A DNA stretch of 64,000 nucleotides from Telmatospirillum siberiense (GTDB lineage Bacteria; Pseudomonadota; Alphaproteobacteria; Rhodospirillales; Magnetospirillaceae). The notes beneath the pieces were generated by a model. That model searched no databases. It was not told where the DNA came from and saw only the letters and a program-made list of their open reading frames with translations. How positions within the stretch are numbered: position 1 is the stretch's first letter; the number at the start of each line of letters is the position of its first letter. The DNA lies in the NCBI RefSeq assembly GCF_002845745.1, contig NZ_PIUM01000002.1:186001-250000 (forward strand), written 5' to 3'. The position numbers and the translations under genes were made by a program. Of this stretch, positions 1 through 9,053 are shown piece by piece.

Positions 1-386
1 AACTCCTCCACGGCCCGCGGGATGACCCAGATATTGAATACGAAACCGATGACCGTGCTGATGCCGGCGAGGAGCAGCGCCGGTTGGGCGAGGGTCCAGT
101 GGCTGAGCCCCGCGGCGCGCAGAACTACGAGTTCCCGGTCGGCGATCAGCTTGTTGTAGGTGAACAAGACGACGGCGAACAGTGAGACTGGCAGAATGAC
201 GGTCAGCAGGTTGGGCATCACCAGAAGCGTCAGCTTCAGGAAAATGCCGACCGAAGCCCCCTTGTTGACGGTCAGTTCAACAAAGCGCAGTGATTGCGTC
301 AGCCAAAGGATCGTGGTCAGACCGATGGTGACCAGCACCATGCCGACGGCGAGTTGACGCAGGATATAGCGGACGATTCCCAGCAT
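1..386 (-). CDS. lptF: LptF permease of the LPS exporter, N-terminal part (runs off the window)
   Basis: This is the inner-membrane subunit of the LptB2FG transporter that lifts lipopolysaccharide out of the inner membrane. The reverse strand reads MLGIVRYILRQLAVGMV followed by a hydrophobic helix, then the family-typical stretch VVLFTYNKLIADRELVVLRA, which has the YNKL and EL(V)VLRAAG signatures of YjgP/YjgQ permeases near the first membrane pair. About 128 N-terminal residues are present; the family is usually about 360-390, so the rest lies off the left edge. The start is the ATG complement at 384-386. LptG would be expected downstream, outside the window. LptF is preferred over LptG because of the N-terminal RYILRQL pattern, but the two are related. 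Confidence 0.85.
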   Translation of the reverse strand, partial: MLGIVRYILRQLAVGMVLVTIGLTTILWLTQSLRFVELTVNKGASVGIFLKLTLLVMPNLLTVILPVSLFAVVLFTYNKLIADRELVVLRAAGLSHWTLAQPALLLAGISTVIGFVFNIWVIPRAVEE

Positions 387-524
387 GCGGCCGGATTATG
401 ACGGCGGACTGTGACGAAGAACAGGCAAAACCTGGGTGCGCTGTCGTTTTCCCGACGGCGTTCGGCCGTTTGTCCCGCGGATGAGTATGGTGCGTCGGGT
501 CAAGATCTCGAAATCCGCGTCCGC

Positions 525-1934
525 TTATACGATTTTGCCGGGATTCATCAGGCCGCGAGGGTCGAAGGCCGCTTTGATCCGTTTCATCAGATCCAACTCC
601 AATGGCGCCTTGTAATGTGCCAGTTCGTTTTTCTTCAATTGGCCGATGCCATGTTCGGCGCTGATCGACCCCTGTATGCCGACGACGATGTCGTGAACGA
701 TTCTGTTCATGCGGGCCCATTCGCCGATATAGGCCTGTTTGTCGGCGCCGATCGGCTGGCTCAGATTGAAGTGGATATTGCCGTCGCCGACATGACCGAA
801 GGGCACGGGGCGGATGCCGGGGATGGCGGCTTCCACGGCCAGGCTTGCCTGGCGGATGAACTCGGGGACCGCCGAAATCGGGACGGAGACATCGTGCTTG
901 ATGCTTCCCCCCTCACGTTTCTGGGCTTCCGGGATGCCTTCGCGGATGCGCCACAGGGCCTGCTGCCGTTCGGACGAGGAGGCAATAACGGCATCGACCA
1001 CCTCGCCTTCCTCCATGGCGTCACCGAGCAAGGTTTCGAGGCTCTCCTGGAGATTGGCGTCGGCGCGCGACGAGGACAGCTCCATCAGGACGTACCAGTC
1101 ATGACGCTCGGCCAGGGGGTCGGTTACTCCATGGACGTGTTTCACGGCTATTTCGAGTCCGATCCGGGGGATCAGCTCGAATGTGGTGACGCTGTCGCCG
1201 GTGGCCGCGCGGGCGCGCGACAGGAGGGCAAGCGCCGCGTCGAGGGAGCCGAGCGCGCAGAACGCCGTCTGGATGTCCGTGGGTTTCGGGAACAGCTTGA
1301 GTACCGCGGCGGTGATGATGCCCAGGGAGCCTTCGCTGCCGATGAACAGATGCTTGAGATCGTAACCGGTGTTGTCCTTGCGCAGGGTGCGCAGCCCGTC
1401 CCAAATCCGCCCATCGGGAAGAACCACCTCAAGACCCATGACCAAGTCCCGGGCATTTCCGTAACGCAGAACACCCGCGCCGCCGGCATTGGTGGCGATG
1501 GTCCCGCCGATTTGAGCGCTGCCCTCGGCACCGAAGCTCAGGGGATAGAGGCAATCTGCGTCGCTGGCCGTGTCCTGCACCGTCTGCAAGATGACGCCGG
1601 CTTCGACCGTCATGGTGAAATTCACCGGATCGATAGCGCGGATCTTGTTCATCCGCGACACATTGAGAATGATTTCCGAGCCTGTGGTGTCGGGGGACGC
1701 ACCACCGCAGAGGCCGGTATTGCCGCCCTGCGGCACGATGCCGATACCCTGTTCGGCGCAAAGGCGAACGACCGCCGCCACTTCCTCGGTGGATCCGGGA
1801 CGGACGACCGCGAGAGCCTTTCCGTGGAAAAGGCCGCGCTGCTCTTCCAGATATGGGGCCATCTCGGATGCGCCGGTCAGCAAGCCTTGCGGTCCGACGA
1901 CGGCGGCGATGCGCGCCAGAATGTCTTGGGTCAT
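525..1934 (-). CDS. FAD-binding D-2-hydroxyacid dehydrogenase (D-2-hydroxyglutarate/D-lactate/glycolate type)
   Basis: This is a flavoprotein of the FAD-linked oxidase family (PCMH FAD-binding domain, then FAD-oxidase C domain) that oxidises a D-2-hydroxy acid and passes electrons to a quinone or ETF-type acceptor. The N-terminal half has PQGGNTGLCGGA and IGGTIATNAGG, which hold the FAD pyrophosphate, and LFIGSEGSLGIIT. The C-terminal half has FGHVGDGNIHFNL (metal/substrate histidines) and SAEHGIGQLKK. The length of 469 residues is normal. I start at the ATG (complement of 1932-1934), with TGGA just upstream; an in-frame TTG seven codons earlier is less likely. It is the nearest gene to lptF on the same strand. 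D-2-hydroxyglutarate dehydrogenase is the closest textbook match, but substrate cannot be fixed from sequence. Confidence 0.88.
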   Translation of the reverse strand: MTQDILARIAAVVGPQGLLTGASEMAPYLEEQRGLFHGKALAVVRPGSTEEVAAVVRLCAEQGIGIVPQGGNTGLCGGASPDTTGSEIILNVSRMNKIRAIDPVNFTMTVEAGVILQTVQDTASDADCLYPLSFGAEGSAQIGGTIATNAGGAGVLRYGNARDLVMGLEVVLPDGRIWDGLRTLRKDNTGYDLKHLFIGSEGSLGIITAAVLKLFPKPTDIQTAFCALGSLDAALALLSRARAATGDSVTTFELIPRIGLEIAVKHVHGVTDPLAERHDWYVLMELSSSRADANLQESLETLLGDAMEEGEVVDAVIASSSERQQALWRIREGIPEAQKREGGSIKHDVSVPISAVPEFIRQASLAVEAAIPGIRPVPFGHVGDGNIHFNLSQPIGADKQAYIGEWARMNRIVHDIVVGIQGSISAEHGIGQLKKNELAHYKAPLELDLMKRIKAAFDPRGLMNPGKIV

Positions 1935-1998
1935 GGTTCCAGCATTTAACGCCAACAGCGCTTGGAGACAAGCGTTGTTGGGGGCTCCGTCCGCGGTG

Positions 1999-2943
1999 TC
2001 AGGCGCGGGGCGCGGCGGCGCGGCGCAAGCGGTCGTTGATGGCCAGGCCGAGACCGTTCTCGGGGATCGGCATCACGGCGATTCCCTCGAATTCGTTCCG
2101 GTCGAGGCTCCGCAGCATGGAAAAGAGATTGGCGGCCGCTTCGGCCAGATCGCCTGTGGGGCTGAGGTTGAGCGTGGCGCCGTCCGCCCGTCCGAACGCG
2201 AGCAAAGCCTCGTTCTCGCGGACGTTGGATGCGTTCAGGCGGACCGGCAGGTTGGGCGCATAGTGGCTGCTCAGCATGCCCGGCGATCGGGGGGCATTCG
2301 GCTGGTCGGCACCGGCCACCCACACGTCTCCCAGGATTTCCCTCAGGGTTTCAAGGGTGACGCCACCCGGCCGCAGCAGGGTCGGCGAGGCAGTCGAGAG
2401 GTCGATCACCGTCGATTCGACGCCGACCTGACAGGGGCCGCCGTCGAGAATCATCGCCAGTGCCTGGCCCAATCCTTCGTCGACGTGGCGGGCCGTGGTC
2501 GGGCTGATCCGTCCCGACGGGTTGGCGCTCGGCCCCGCGATCGGAATCCCCACGGCTTCAAACAGCGCCAGGGCGACAGGATGCGACGGCACCCGCACGG
2601 CGACGCTATCCAATCCCGCCGAGGCCAACAGGGAGACCGGCGAACCCGGTCGGCGCGGAAGCACCATGGTCAGGGGGCCGGGCCAGAAGCGCTTCGCCAG
2701 GCGGTGAGCCCGTTCGTCCATGATCACCGCCTCCTCGAACGATCGGGCGTTGGGGCCGTGAATGATCAGGGGATTGAAGGCGGGACGCCCTTTGGCTGCG
2801 AAAATCGCGGCGACGGCAAGGTCATTGGTGGCGTCGCCCCCCAGGCCGTAAACCGTTTCGGTGGGGAAGGCGACCAAAGAGCCGGAACGAAGCAGGCCGG
2901 CGGCCTCGGCGATGGCTGCGGCGGTGGGTGCGATGATGGACAT
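1999..2943 (-). CDS. tsaC: L-threonylcarbamoyladenylate synthase, Sua5 type
   Basis: It makes threonylcarbamoyl-AMP from threonine, bicarbonate and ATP, the first step of the t6A37 tRNA modification. The YrdC domain fills residues about 8-200, with the signature GSLVAFPTETVYGLG, KGRPAFNPLIIH and GPSANPSGRISPT. A linker, RSPGMLSSHYAPN, leads to a C-terminal Sua5 domain, so this is the long (about 314 aa) Sua5 form and not the short TsaC. The ATG at the complement of 2941-2943 is taken as start; a GTG two codons upstream is in frame. A strong terminator hairpin (3035-3059) separates it from cysQ. Confidence 0.93.
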   Translation of the reverse strand: MSIIAPTAAAIAEAAGLLRSGSLVAFPTETVYGLGGDATNDLAVAAIFAAKGRPAFNPLIIHGPNARSFEEAVIMDERAHRLAKRFWPGPLTMVLPRRPGSPVSLLASAGLDSVAVRVPSHPVALALFEAVGIPIAGPSANPSGRISPTTARHVDEGLGQALAMILDGGPCQVGVESTVIDLSTASPTLLRPGGVTLETLREILGDVWVAGADQPNAPRSPGMLSSHYAPNLPVRLNASNVRENEALLAFGRADGATLNLSPTGDLAEAAANLFSMLRSLDRNEFEGIAVMPIPENGLGLAINDRLRRAAAPRA

Positions 2944-3034
2944 GGTCACTGTTCAAAAGCGGGGCGCAAAAGGCGCCGATTGCTGGAACGCGAGGGGGAA
3001 AACGTCAAATAGCAAAAGCCCCGGACAAATGAAA

Positions 3035-3059
3035 GGGCCGCCTTTCAGGAAGGCGGCCC
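3035..3059. terminator. Strong hairpin between cysQ and tsaC
   Basis: A perfect 10-bp GC-rich stem (GGGCCGCCTT / AAGGCGGCCC) with a 5-nt loop. On the reverse strand it is followed by CTTTCATTTG, a short T-rich run, so it could end the cysQ transcript that reads leftwards. About 170 nt between this stem and the cysQ stop hold nothing else I can recognise. Confidence 0.65.
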
Positions 3060-3228
3060 CAGTTCGCTTGTTTTTTGGAGCGGACCATCGATTTTCGTGA
3101 TCCGGAGCCACGTCACCGCAAAGGCATGTGCGGCGGCTGAAAGGTGGGCGATGTCATCGCTCACGGCCACCATAATCTATCAATCCCTAATTAAAGTCAA
3201 GGAAACGCTGATCGCGTACCGGTGGGGT

Positions 3229-3993
3229 TTATCGCAGGGCCGGGCGTTCCGTGCCCCAGGCGACGAAGGGTGGATTGGTAAAACCGGGCTTGCCATAGAC
3301 GAGGGCCGAGCCGTCCGGTTGGCTGAGACAACCGCCGGCCGCGGCGAGAATGGCATGTCCGGCGGCAATGTCCCATTCCATGGTGGGGCCGAAGCGGGGA
3401 TAGAGATCGGCCTCGCCGGCGGCGATCAGGGCGAATTTCAGCGAACTTCCGGAGTTGCGGATTTCGGAGACGGAAAATGGGCGGATGAAGGACTCGAACT
3501 GTTCTGGATTGCGGTGCGAGCGGCTGGACAGCACGGTCAGTCCCCGCTCCGGCGGTATGCGGCAGTGGATGGGTCTGGGCGCGGCGCCTTTCTCCTCGAC
3601 GCTCGCCTCGTCGGGGACGGCGGCGAACATGCGGTCCAGGACGGGCGCGTAAAGCACCCCCAGGCGGGGTGCGCCATCCCAGATCAGCCCGATATTGACC
3701 GTGAATTCTCCGTTGCGATTGACGAATTCCTTGGTGCCGTCCAGGGGATCGACGAGCCAGAATCGTCCACCGGACACATCGACCTGGGCGCCGGCCGACA
3801 TGGCTTCCTCCGAGACAATCGGAATATCCGGCGCGATCTGGCGCAATCCGGCCAGGATGATGGCTTCCGCGCGCAGGTCCGCCTCGGTGACCGGGGAGGC
3901 GTCGTCCTTGCGGGTAACGGCGAAGTCGCTTCCATAGACGTCGAGAATGGCTTTGCCCGCCTCGCGGGCCAGGGATTTGATGGTGGGAAGCAT
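3229..3993 (-). CDS. cysQ: 3'(2'),5'-bisphosphate nucleotidase CysQ
   Basis: It removes a phosphate from PAP (3'-phosphoadenosine 5'-phosphate) made during sulfate activation. It belongs to the Mg-dependent inositol monophosphatase superfamily: metal-binding DDASPVTEADLRAE, IVSEE and the hallmark WLVDPLDGTKEFVNRNGEF are present near residues 35-115, and MEWDIAAGHAILAAAGG near the C-terminus matches the W-D-x-A-A/G motif. I place the start at the ATG complement of 3991-3993 (254 aa), which is where family homology begins; a longer frame opening with TTG at 4074 adds 27 residues without homology. Confidence 0.92.
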   Translation of the reverse strand: MLPTIKSLAREAGKAILDVYGSDFAVTRKDDASPVTEADLRAEAIILAGLRQIAPDIPIVSEEAMSAGAQVDVSGGRFWLVDPLDGTKEFVNRNGEFTVNIGLIWDGAPRLGVLYAPVLDRMFAAVPDEASVEEKGAAPRPIHCRIPPERGLTVLSSRSHRNPEQFESFIRPFSVSEIRNSGSSLKFALIAAGEADLYPRFGPTMEWDIAAGHAILAAAGGCLSQPDGSALVYGKPGFTNPPFVAWGTERPALR

Positions 3994-4084
3994 CCGGTAA
4001 AAATCGATCACGGGGAAAAGCCTCTGGTCTTCGGGAGGGAGAAAGACTTTCTCCCGGCCAGTCCTTCCGATCAACCCTCTTCGC

Positions 4085-5497
4085 TCATGAATCCGGGCGC
4101 TCGTCGAATTCGACCGCGTGGAAACGTCGGGCGGTGAAGGAGTGTGACCAATGATGGTCGGGCAAGCCGGCCTTGCGTTTCAAATGGTGGAGGAAATCCT
4201 TGGGATCGGGCAGCATCTCCCACACGATCGGCAGGAACAGCGCCCGGTGTGTTCCATCCTCGATGATCAGGCCGTCCTCGCGGGGGCGCAATTGGGCCAG
4301 GAGATCGGCTTCGCTGGTGAAGCGAATCGGCTCCGGCGGAGTCAGCACCGAAAGCGATAGCTCGATCTCCCCCCATTCCGCCGGGCTCAGCGGCGTGAAG
4401 CGCGGGTCGCGGAAGGCGGCGGCCGTGGCATTGTCGAGAATGTCGTCGGCCAGGGGCCGCCAGGCGACGGCGGACCCGATACATCCACGGAGATCCCCGT
4501 GCTTCTTCAAGGTTACGAAACTGGCACCGGGCGCGTCCAGGAATGCCGGCAGGCCTTGCGGGCGCGGGCAGTCCTGCCCGTTCAGCCGGGCATTGATGGA
4601 TTGACGGGCCAGGGCGAGCAACAAGGGGGCGTGCCGGCGCAAGGTCGCCGCGCCGTTTTCCTGCTGGTCCCGCGTGCCGGACAGGTTTTCCTTCGGACGG
4701 AATATCCAGCCGCCATAGCCGACGACCCGGTCGCGCGGCCCGGCGGTATCGCCGGAATTGCGCAGGTCGAGGGTTTCCACGGTCAGGCCGTGGCGACGGG
4801 CCTCGAGAAGAAGGCCGGCGATGGGGGTGCGCCCACAAGCCTGGTCGTAAGCGATGGCGCCCAGATCGAGCCGTTCGATCGCCCGACTGGTGGTCCCGTC
4901 CATTTGCCGGGCGTGGTCGTAGTCATGATAATGGCTGAGGTCGGAACTGACGACGACCAGCGTTTCATTCCCACCCCAGAGCGCTTCCATCGCGGCGGCC
5001 ACCAGTTCCGGAGAGGCGTCGCCCACCACCACGGGAATCAGGGTGAAATCGTCGAGGACGGTTTGCAGAAACGGCAGATGCACCTCAAGGCTGTGTTCCT
5101 GGGCGTGCGCGGCGTCGAGGGTGGCCACCCCTTGCAGGCGGAGCAGGCCGCCGATGGCTTGCCGATCGAGGGGGACGCGGCCCAGCGGCGTTTCGAAAAA
5201 ATCCACCGACGGCACGGCAAGCCCGGGAAAGGCCACCCGGTGCGAGGGGCCGAACAGCACGACGCGGCGGATCTCCCGCCGGGCCTCTTTGATCCGGGCG
5301 TAAACGCTGGCCGCGATCGGTCCCGAATAGACGTAGCCGGCATGAGGGGCGATGATCGCCTTGGGGAAGGGCGCGTCGGCCTCCTCGGCCCGCTTCGCCG
5401 GCGCGCCGTCCAGGAACCGCCGCACGTCACCCGCGAGAATCGCGGGGTCGGCCGCATAGAACATGCCGGCGACGGCGGCATGACGGACGAGACTCAT
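4085..5497 (-). CDS. Fused Memo-AMMECR1 protein (AmmeMemoRadiSam proteins B and A in one chain)
   Basis: Residues 1-265 are a Memo-family domain (related to class III extradiol dioxygenases): AVAGMFYAADPAIL at the start, IIAPHAGYVYSGPIAA, FGPSHRVAFPGLA, EHSLEVHLPFLQ and SSDLSHYHDY keep the conserved histidines. Residues about 290-465 are an AMMECR1 domain: GASFVTLKKHGDLRGCIG, AFRDPRFTPLSPAEW, SVLTPPEPI. These two families plus a radical-SAM protein make up the named AmmeMemoRadiSam set, whose reaction is not settled. Here A and B are one polypeptide of 470 aa and no radical-SAM gene is seen in the window. The ATG at the complement of 5495-5497 begins exactly where Memo homology begins. Confidence 0.9.
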   Translation of the reverse strand: MSLVRHAAVAGMFYAADPAILAGDVRRFLDGAPAKRAEEADAPFPKAIIAPHAGYVYSGPIAASVYARIKEARREIRRVVLFGPSHRVAFPGLAVPSVDFFETPLGRVPLDRQAIGGLLRLQGVATLDAAHAQEHSLEVHLPFLQTVLDDFTLIPVVVGDASPELVAAAMEALWGGNETLVVVSSDLSHYHDYDHARQMDGTTSRAIERLDLGAIAYDQACGRTPIAGLLLEARRHGLTVETLDLRNSGDTAGPRDRVVGYGGWIFRPKENLSGTRDQQENGAATLRRHAPLLLALARQSINARLNGQDCPRPQGLPAFLDAPGASFVTLKKHGDLRGCIGSAVAWRPLADDILDNATAAAFRDPRFTPLSPAEWGEIELSLSVLTPPEPIRFTSEADLLAQLRPREDGLIIEDGTHRALFLPIVWEMLPDPKDFLHHLKRKAGLPDHHWSHSFTARRFHAVEFDERPDS

Positions 5498-5577
5498 GGT
5501 CTGCCCCGCAGGTTGTTCGACGAAGGGTGCCTTAAGTTTAACGCAAAGCGGGAGTTCTCAGAAGCGGCAAGGCATCT

Positions 5578-5703
5578 AAGGGCTCGTCGCGAGACAATCG
5601 CTCCGACCCTTCGTTTCATATGACGCTTCCGCTTCGCTCCAGCGGGCTCAAGCGTCGCTCGGGCTTAAGGGCCCGTTGTTTCGATAATTCATTAACGGGC
5701 CCT
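5578..5703. repeat. Structured dispersed repeat, copy A
   Basis: An intergenic element of about 126 nt between the Memo-AMMECR1 and aroC genes, closely matched by copy B at 18278-18405. The shared core is GTTTCATATGACGCTTCCGC and then the CGCTCCAGCGGGCTCAA region. It ends in a long stem, GGGCCCGTT / AACGGGCCC, with a 16-nt loop. Relative to copy B the stem carries paired changes in both arms (CCCG/CGGG here, CCTG/CAGG there), so base pairing is kept. Confidence 0.8.
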
Positions 5704-5727
5704 AAAAGTGGTGGTGCGCTCTTCGGC

Positions 5728-6813
5728 TCAAAGTCCGCATTGACCGCGATGGCGCAGCAGGTGGTCGGCCAGGGTCACCGCCAGCATGGCTTCGGCCACC
5801 GGAACGCCGCGGATGGCCACGCAGGGGTCGTGGCGCCCCTTGGTCGAAACGTCCACGTCGTTGCCCTGCCGGTCGACGGAGGCCTGCGGCGAGAGGATCG
5901 AGCTCGTCGGTTTGATCGCCATGCGGGCGACGATGGTCTGTCCCGTCGAGATGCCCCCCAGAATGCCGCCGGCATGATTGGACTGGAAGGCGACCTTGCC
6001 ATCCTGCATCCTCATCTGATCGGCGTTTTCCTCGCCTGAAAGGAGGGCTGCTGCGAATCCGTCGCCGATCTCCACGCCCTTGACCGCGTTGATGCTCATC
6101 AGGGCCTTGGCGATATCGGCGTCGAGCTTGTCATAGACCGGCTCGCCCAGGCCGACGGGCACGTTCTCGGCCACCACCTCGACGATACCGCCGATGGAGG
6201 AGCCGCTTTTGCGAATGCCGTCCAGGTAATCGGCCCATTGTTCGGCCGCCTGGGCGTCGGGGCACCAGAAAGGATTATCGCCGACCGCCGTCCAATCCCA
6301 ACGGCTTCTATCGATGGCATGGGGCCCCATCCGGACCATGGCGCCGCGAATGACGACACCACCCGGCACCAGGCTGTCGAGCACCTTGCGGGCGACGGCG
6401 CCGGCGGCGACGCGCATCGCCGTTTCACGGGCGGACGAGCGCCCGCCCCCCCGATAGTCGCGGATGCCGTACTTCGCCTGATAGGTATAGTCGGCGTGAC
6501 CGGGGCGGAAGCGTTCGGCGATTTCGGAATAGTCCTTCGATCGCTGGTCGGTGTTTTCGATCAGCAGGCCGACCGGTGTTCCGGTGGTCCGGTCTTCGAA
6601 AACACCGGAGAGGATTTTCACCTCGTCGGCTTCACGGCGCTGGGTGGTATAACGCGACTGGCCCGGCTTGCGCCGGTCCAGCCACGGTTGGATGTCGTTT
6701 TCGCTCAAGGCGATACGCGGCGGCACGCCATCGATCACGCAGCCGATCGCCGGCCCATGGCTTTCGCCGAAGGTGGTGAAACGGAACAGGGTGCCGAAGG
6801 CGTTGCCGGCCAT
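5728..6813 (-). CDS. aroC: Chorismate synthase
   Basis: Last step of the shikimate pathway: EPSP to chorismate, needing reduced FMN. The start [29 protein letters not shown] contains the first family signature [34 protein letters not shown] carries the second and third signatures (RxGHAD and RxSxRET). [10 protein letters not shown] and [13 protein letters not shown] are also present. The 361-aa length is normal. It starts 6 nt after the fabI stop codon, so fabI-aroC is one operon on the reverse strand. Confidence 0.97.
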   Translation of the reverse strand: MAGNAFGTLFRFTTFGESHGPAIGCVIDGVPPRIALSENDIQPWLDRRKPGQSRYTTQRREADEVKILSGVFEDRTTGTPVGLLIENTDQRSKDYSEIAERFRPGHADYTYQAKYGIRDYRGGGRSSARETAMRVAAGAVARKVLDSLVPGGVVIRGAMVRMGPHAIDRSRWDWTAVGDNPFWCPDAQAAEQWADYLDGIRKSGSSIGGIVEVVAENVPVGLGEPVYDKLDADIAKALMSINAVKGVEIGDGFAAALLSGEENADQMRMQDGKVAFQSNHAGGILGGISTGQTIVARMAIKPTSSILSPQASVDRQGNDVDVSTKGRHDPCVAIRGVPVAEAMLAVTLADHLLRHRGQCGL

Positions 6814-6819
6814 GGGCGA

Positions 6820-7635
6820 TCACTCCACGACGGAAATATCGGGAGCGTCGACGGCTTTCATGCCGACGACGTGATAGCCGGCGTCCACGTGATGGACTTC
6901 GCCGGTGACGCCGCTTGACAGATCGGACAGGAGATAGAGGCCCGACCGGCCGACATCATCGATAGTGACGTTGCGCTTCAAGGGCGAGTTGTACTGATTC
7001 CATTTCAGAATATAGCGGAAGTCGCCGATGCCCGAAGCGGCCAGGGTTTTGATCGGTCCGGCCGACAGAGCGTTGACGCGGATGTTCTTGCCACCCAGGT
7101 CGACCGCCAGATAACGGACGCTGGCTTCGAGAGCCGCCTTCGCCACGCCCATCACGTTGTAGTGCGGCATCACCCGTTCCGCGCCATAATAGGTGAGCGT
7201 TACCAGGCTGCCGCCTTCGGTCATCAAGGGAACGGCCCGCTTGGTGATCGCGGTGAAGGAGTAGCACGAGATGAGCATCGTGCGGCTGAAGTTGTCGGCC
7301 GAGGTATCGACGTACTGGCCCTTCAGTTCTTCCTTGTCGGAATAGGCGATGGCATGCACGACGAAATCGAGGCGACCCCATTTTTTTGCAAGGGTGTCGA
7401 AAACGGCGTCGATGCTGCTTTCATCGGTTACGTCGCAAGGCAGGACCACATCGCAACCGATGCCCTCGGCCAGCGGGCGGACCCGCTTTTCCAAAGCTTC
7501 GCCTTGAAAGGTGAAGGCCAGTTCGGCACCGTGTTCGTGAGCCGCCTTGGCGATACCCCACGCGATGGAACGATCATTGGCCACGCCCATGACGAGGCCT
7601 CTCTTGCCGGCCAGAAGAGCCGAAGAAACGGTCAT
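6820..7635 (-). CDS. fabI: Enoyl-[acyl-carrier-protein] reductase (NADH), FabI
   Basis: It reduces trans-2-enoyl-ACP in each round of type II fatty-acid synthesis. It is an SDR-fold protein of 271 aa: LAGKRGLVMGVANDRSIAWGIA is the FabI-type cofactor loop, and TYYGAERVMPHYNVMGVAKAALEA holds the catalytic Tyr-x6-Lys pair. KTLAASGIGDFR is the substrate-binding loop. The start is the ATG complement of 7633-7635, preceded by GAGAGGA at proper spacing; the frame stays open for 18 more codons without homology. It is the first gene of a fabI-aroC operon. Confidence 0.96.
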   Translation of the reverse strand: MTVSSALLAGKRGLVMGVANDRSIAWGIAKAAHEHGAELAFTFQGEALEKRVRPLAEGIGCDVVLPCDVTDESSIDAVFDTLAKKWGRLDFVVHAIAYSDKEELKGQYVDTSADNFSRTMLISCYSFTAITKRAVPLMTEGGSLVTLTYYGAERVMPHYNVMGVAKAALEASVRYLAVDLGGKNIRVNALSAGPIKTLAASGIGDFRYILKWNQYNSPLKRNVTIDDVGRSGLYLLSDLSSGVTGEVHHVDAGYHVVGMKAVDAPDISVVE

Positions 7636-7745
7636 ACAGTCCTCTCTCAGAGATTCTTTGCGCCACACCTGATGGCAAAACGCGCGCATCCTACACCAAA
7701 GCGGGATATGGTCAAAGCACGGCGCATCCGCGGCGAAGGAGGGCC

Positions 7746-9053
7746 ATGATCGCGACCTTCTCTATGAAAGGCGGCCGCTACGTCCGCCTCGCTCTTTATG
7801 TCGGACGGCGCTTTCGGGCCGACGGCGCTTTCGACATGGCGTCGTCCCTGGCTTATACCTCCTTGTTGTCCCTGGTCCCGCTGCTGGCGATCGGGTTGGC
7901 CGTCCTGGCGGCCTTTCCGGTTTTCGACGCGGTGCGCGACAATTTGCAGGCGACGCTTTTCCGTTATGTGGTGCCCTCGGTCGGCGAACAGGTGCAGGGC
8001 TATATCGCCGGATTCGTCAGGAATGCCGGCAAGCTGACGGCGGCGGGGGTGATCGGTCTGGCCTTCAGCGCGATCATGGTGCTCGTTACCATCGAAAGTT
8101 CGCTCAACCAGATTTTTCGGGTGACGACGCCCAGGACTCCGATGTCCCGCCTGCTGGTCTATTGGACGGCGCTGACTTTGGGGCCGCTTATGCTGGGGGC
8201 CAGCTTTTCCCTGTCGGCGTGGCTCTATGCGGCAAGCGACTGGGCGGCGCGCGCCGGATTGTGGAGCATCGTCCGCCTGGTCACCGGAGCGGCGCCGGCC
8301 GTTCTGCTGATGGTCGCCTTCGCTCTTCTATATTCAAGCGTGCCCAACCGCCGTGTCAGGCCGATCGACGCCGCCCTCGGCGGCATCGCCGCCGGGCTGG
8401 CTTTCGCCGCCTTGCGCTGGGGGTTTGGCCTGTATGTGGCCAATGTCAAAGCCTATCAGTCGATTTACGGCGCGGTGGCGAGCGTGCCGATCTTTCTGTT
8501 CTGGACATATCTATCCTGGATGGTCGTTCTGTTCGGGGCGGAGTTGACGGCGGCTTTGCCGGAGTGGCGGCGCTCCCGCGAAACCTTGGGCGAAAGGCTG
8601 TCGGAGCGGCAAAAACTGGCTTCGGCCTTGTCCCTGCTCCAGGTTCTCCTTCTCGAGGCGAGGGGGGCGGCGCGGGGCTGCGGACGCAGCGATCTTCTTG
8701 AGCAGACCGGCGAAGCGGAGGCAGATTTGCAGGCTGTTCTCGATCCGTTATGCCGGTCCGGTTTCGTCGCCGAGACCGAATCCGGCCGATACTTTCTGGG
8801 ACGCGACCCGAGCTGCGCGACTTTGGCCGACGTCGTTCGTGCCCTCGATCTCGGGTTGGGCGGTCATGGCGGGGCGGAAGGGGAAACGCCGGTCATGAAT
8901 CGCATTGCCGGGCGGCTGGACGATATCGCGCGCAGCGAAGACGCCGCGCTTGACCTGACGCTGAACAGCATTTTGGATAGTCCCATGAAGCCGCCGTCAT
9001 CCGAACGCAAAGAGAAGGGCGCCGCCGGGCAGGCGGCGCGGCATTCCCCATGA
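7746..9053 (+). CDS. YihY/BrkB family inner-membrane protein
   Basis: A polytopic membrane protein of the YihY/virulence factor BrkB family (once mis-called RNase BN); its transported substrate is unknown. Residues 1-280 hold about six or seven hydrophobic segments and the family pattern DMASSLAYTSLLSLVPLLAIGLAV near the N-terminus plus YQSIYGAVASVPIFLFWTYLSW. The C-terminal 150 residues are soluble and may form a winged-helix-like segment (DLQAVLDPLCRSGFVAETESG). It is divergent from fabI and overlaps the next gene by 4 nt, so the two are probably co-translated. Confidence 0.85.
   Translation: MIATFSMKGGRYVRLALYVGRRFRADGAFDMASSLAYTSLLSLVPLLAIGLAVLAAFPVFDAVRDNLQATLFRYVVPSVGEQVQGYIAGFVRNAGKLTAAGVIGLAFSAIMVLVTIESSLNQIFRVTTPRTPMSRLLVYWTALTLGPLMLGASFSLSAWLYAASDWAARAGLWSIVRLVTGAAPAVLLMVAFALLYSSVPNRRVRPIDAALGGIAAGLAFAALRWGFGLYVANVKAYQSIYGAVASVPIFLFWTYLSWMVVLFGAELTAALPEWRRSRETLGERLSERQKLASALSLLQVLLLEARGAARGCGRSDLLEQTGEAEADLQAVLDPLCRSGFVAETESGRYFLGRDPSCATLADVVRALDLGLGGHGGAEGETPVMNRIAGRLDDIARSEDAALDLTLNSILDSPMKPPSSERKEKGAAGQAARHSP

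Noticed and set aside
411-1949. Long open frame (about 510 codons) on the plus strand across the flavoprotein gene
   Set aside because: It is antisense to a gene with clear FAD-oxidase motifs; long antisense frames are common in GC-rich DNA and the translation shows no domain.
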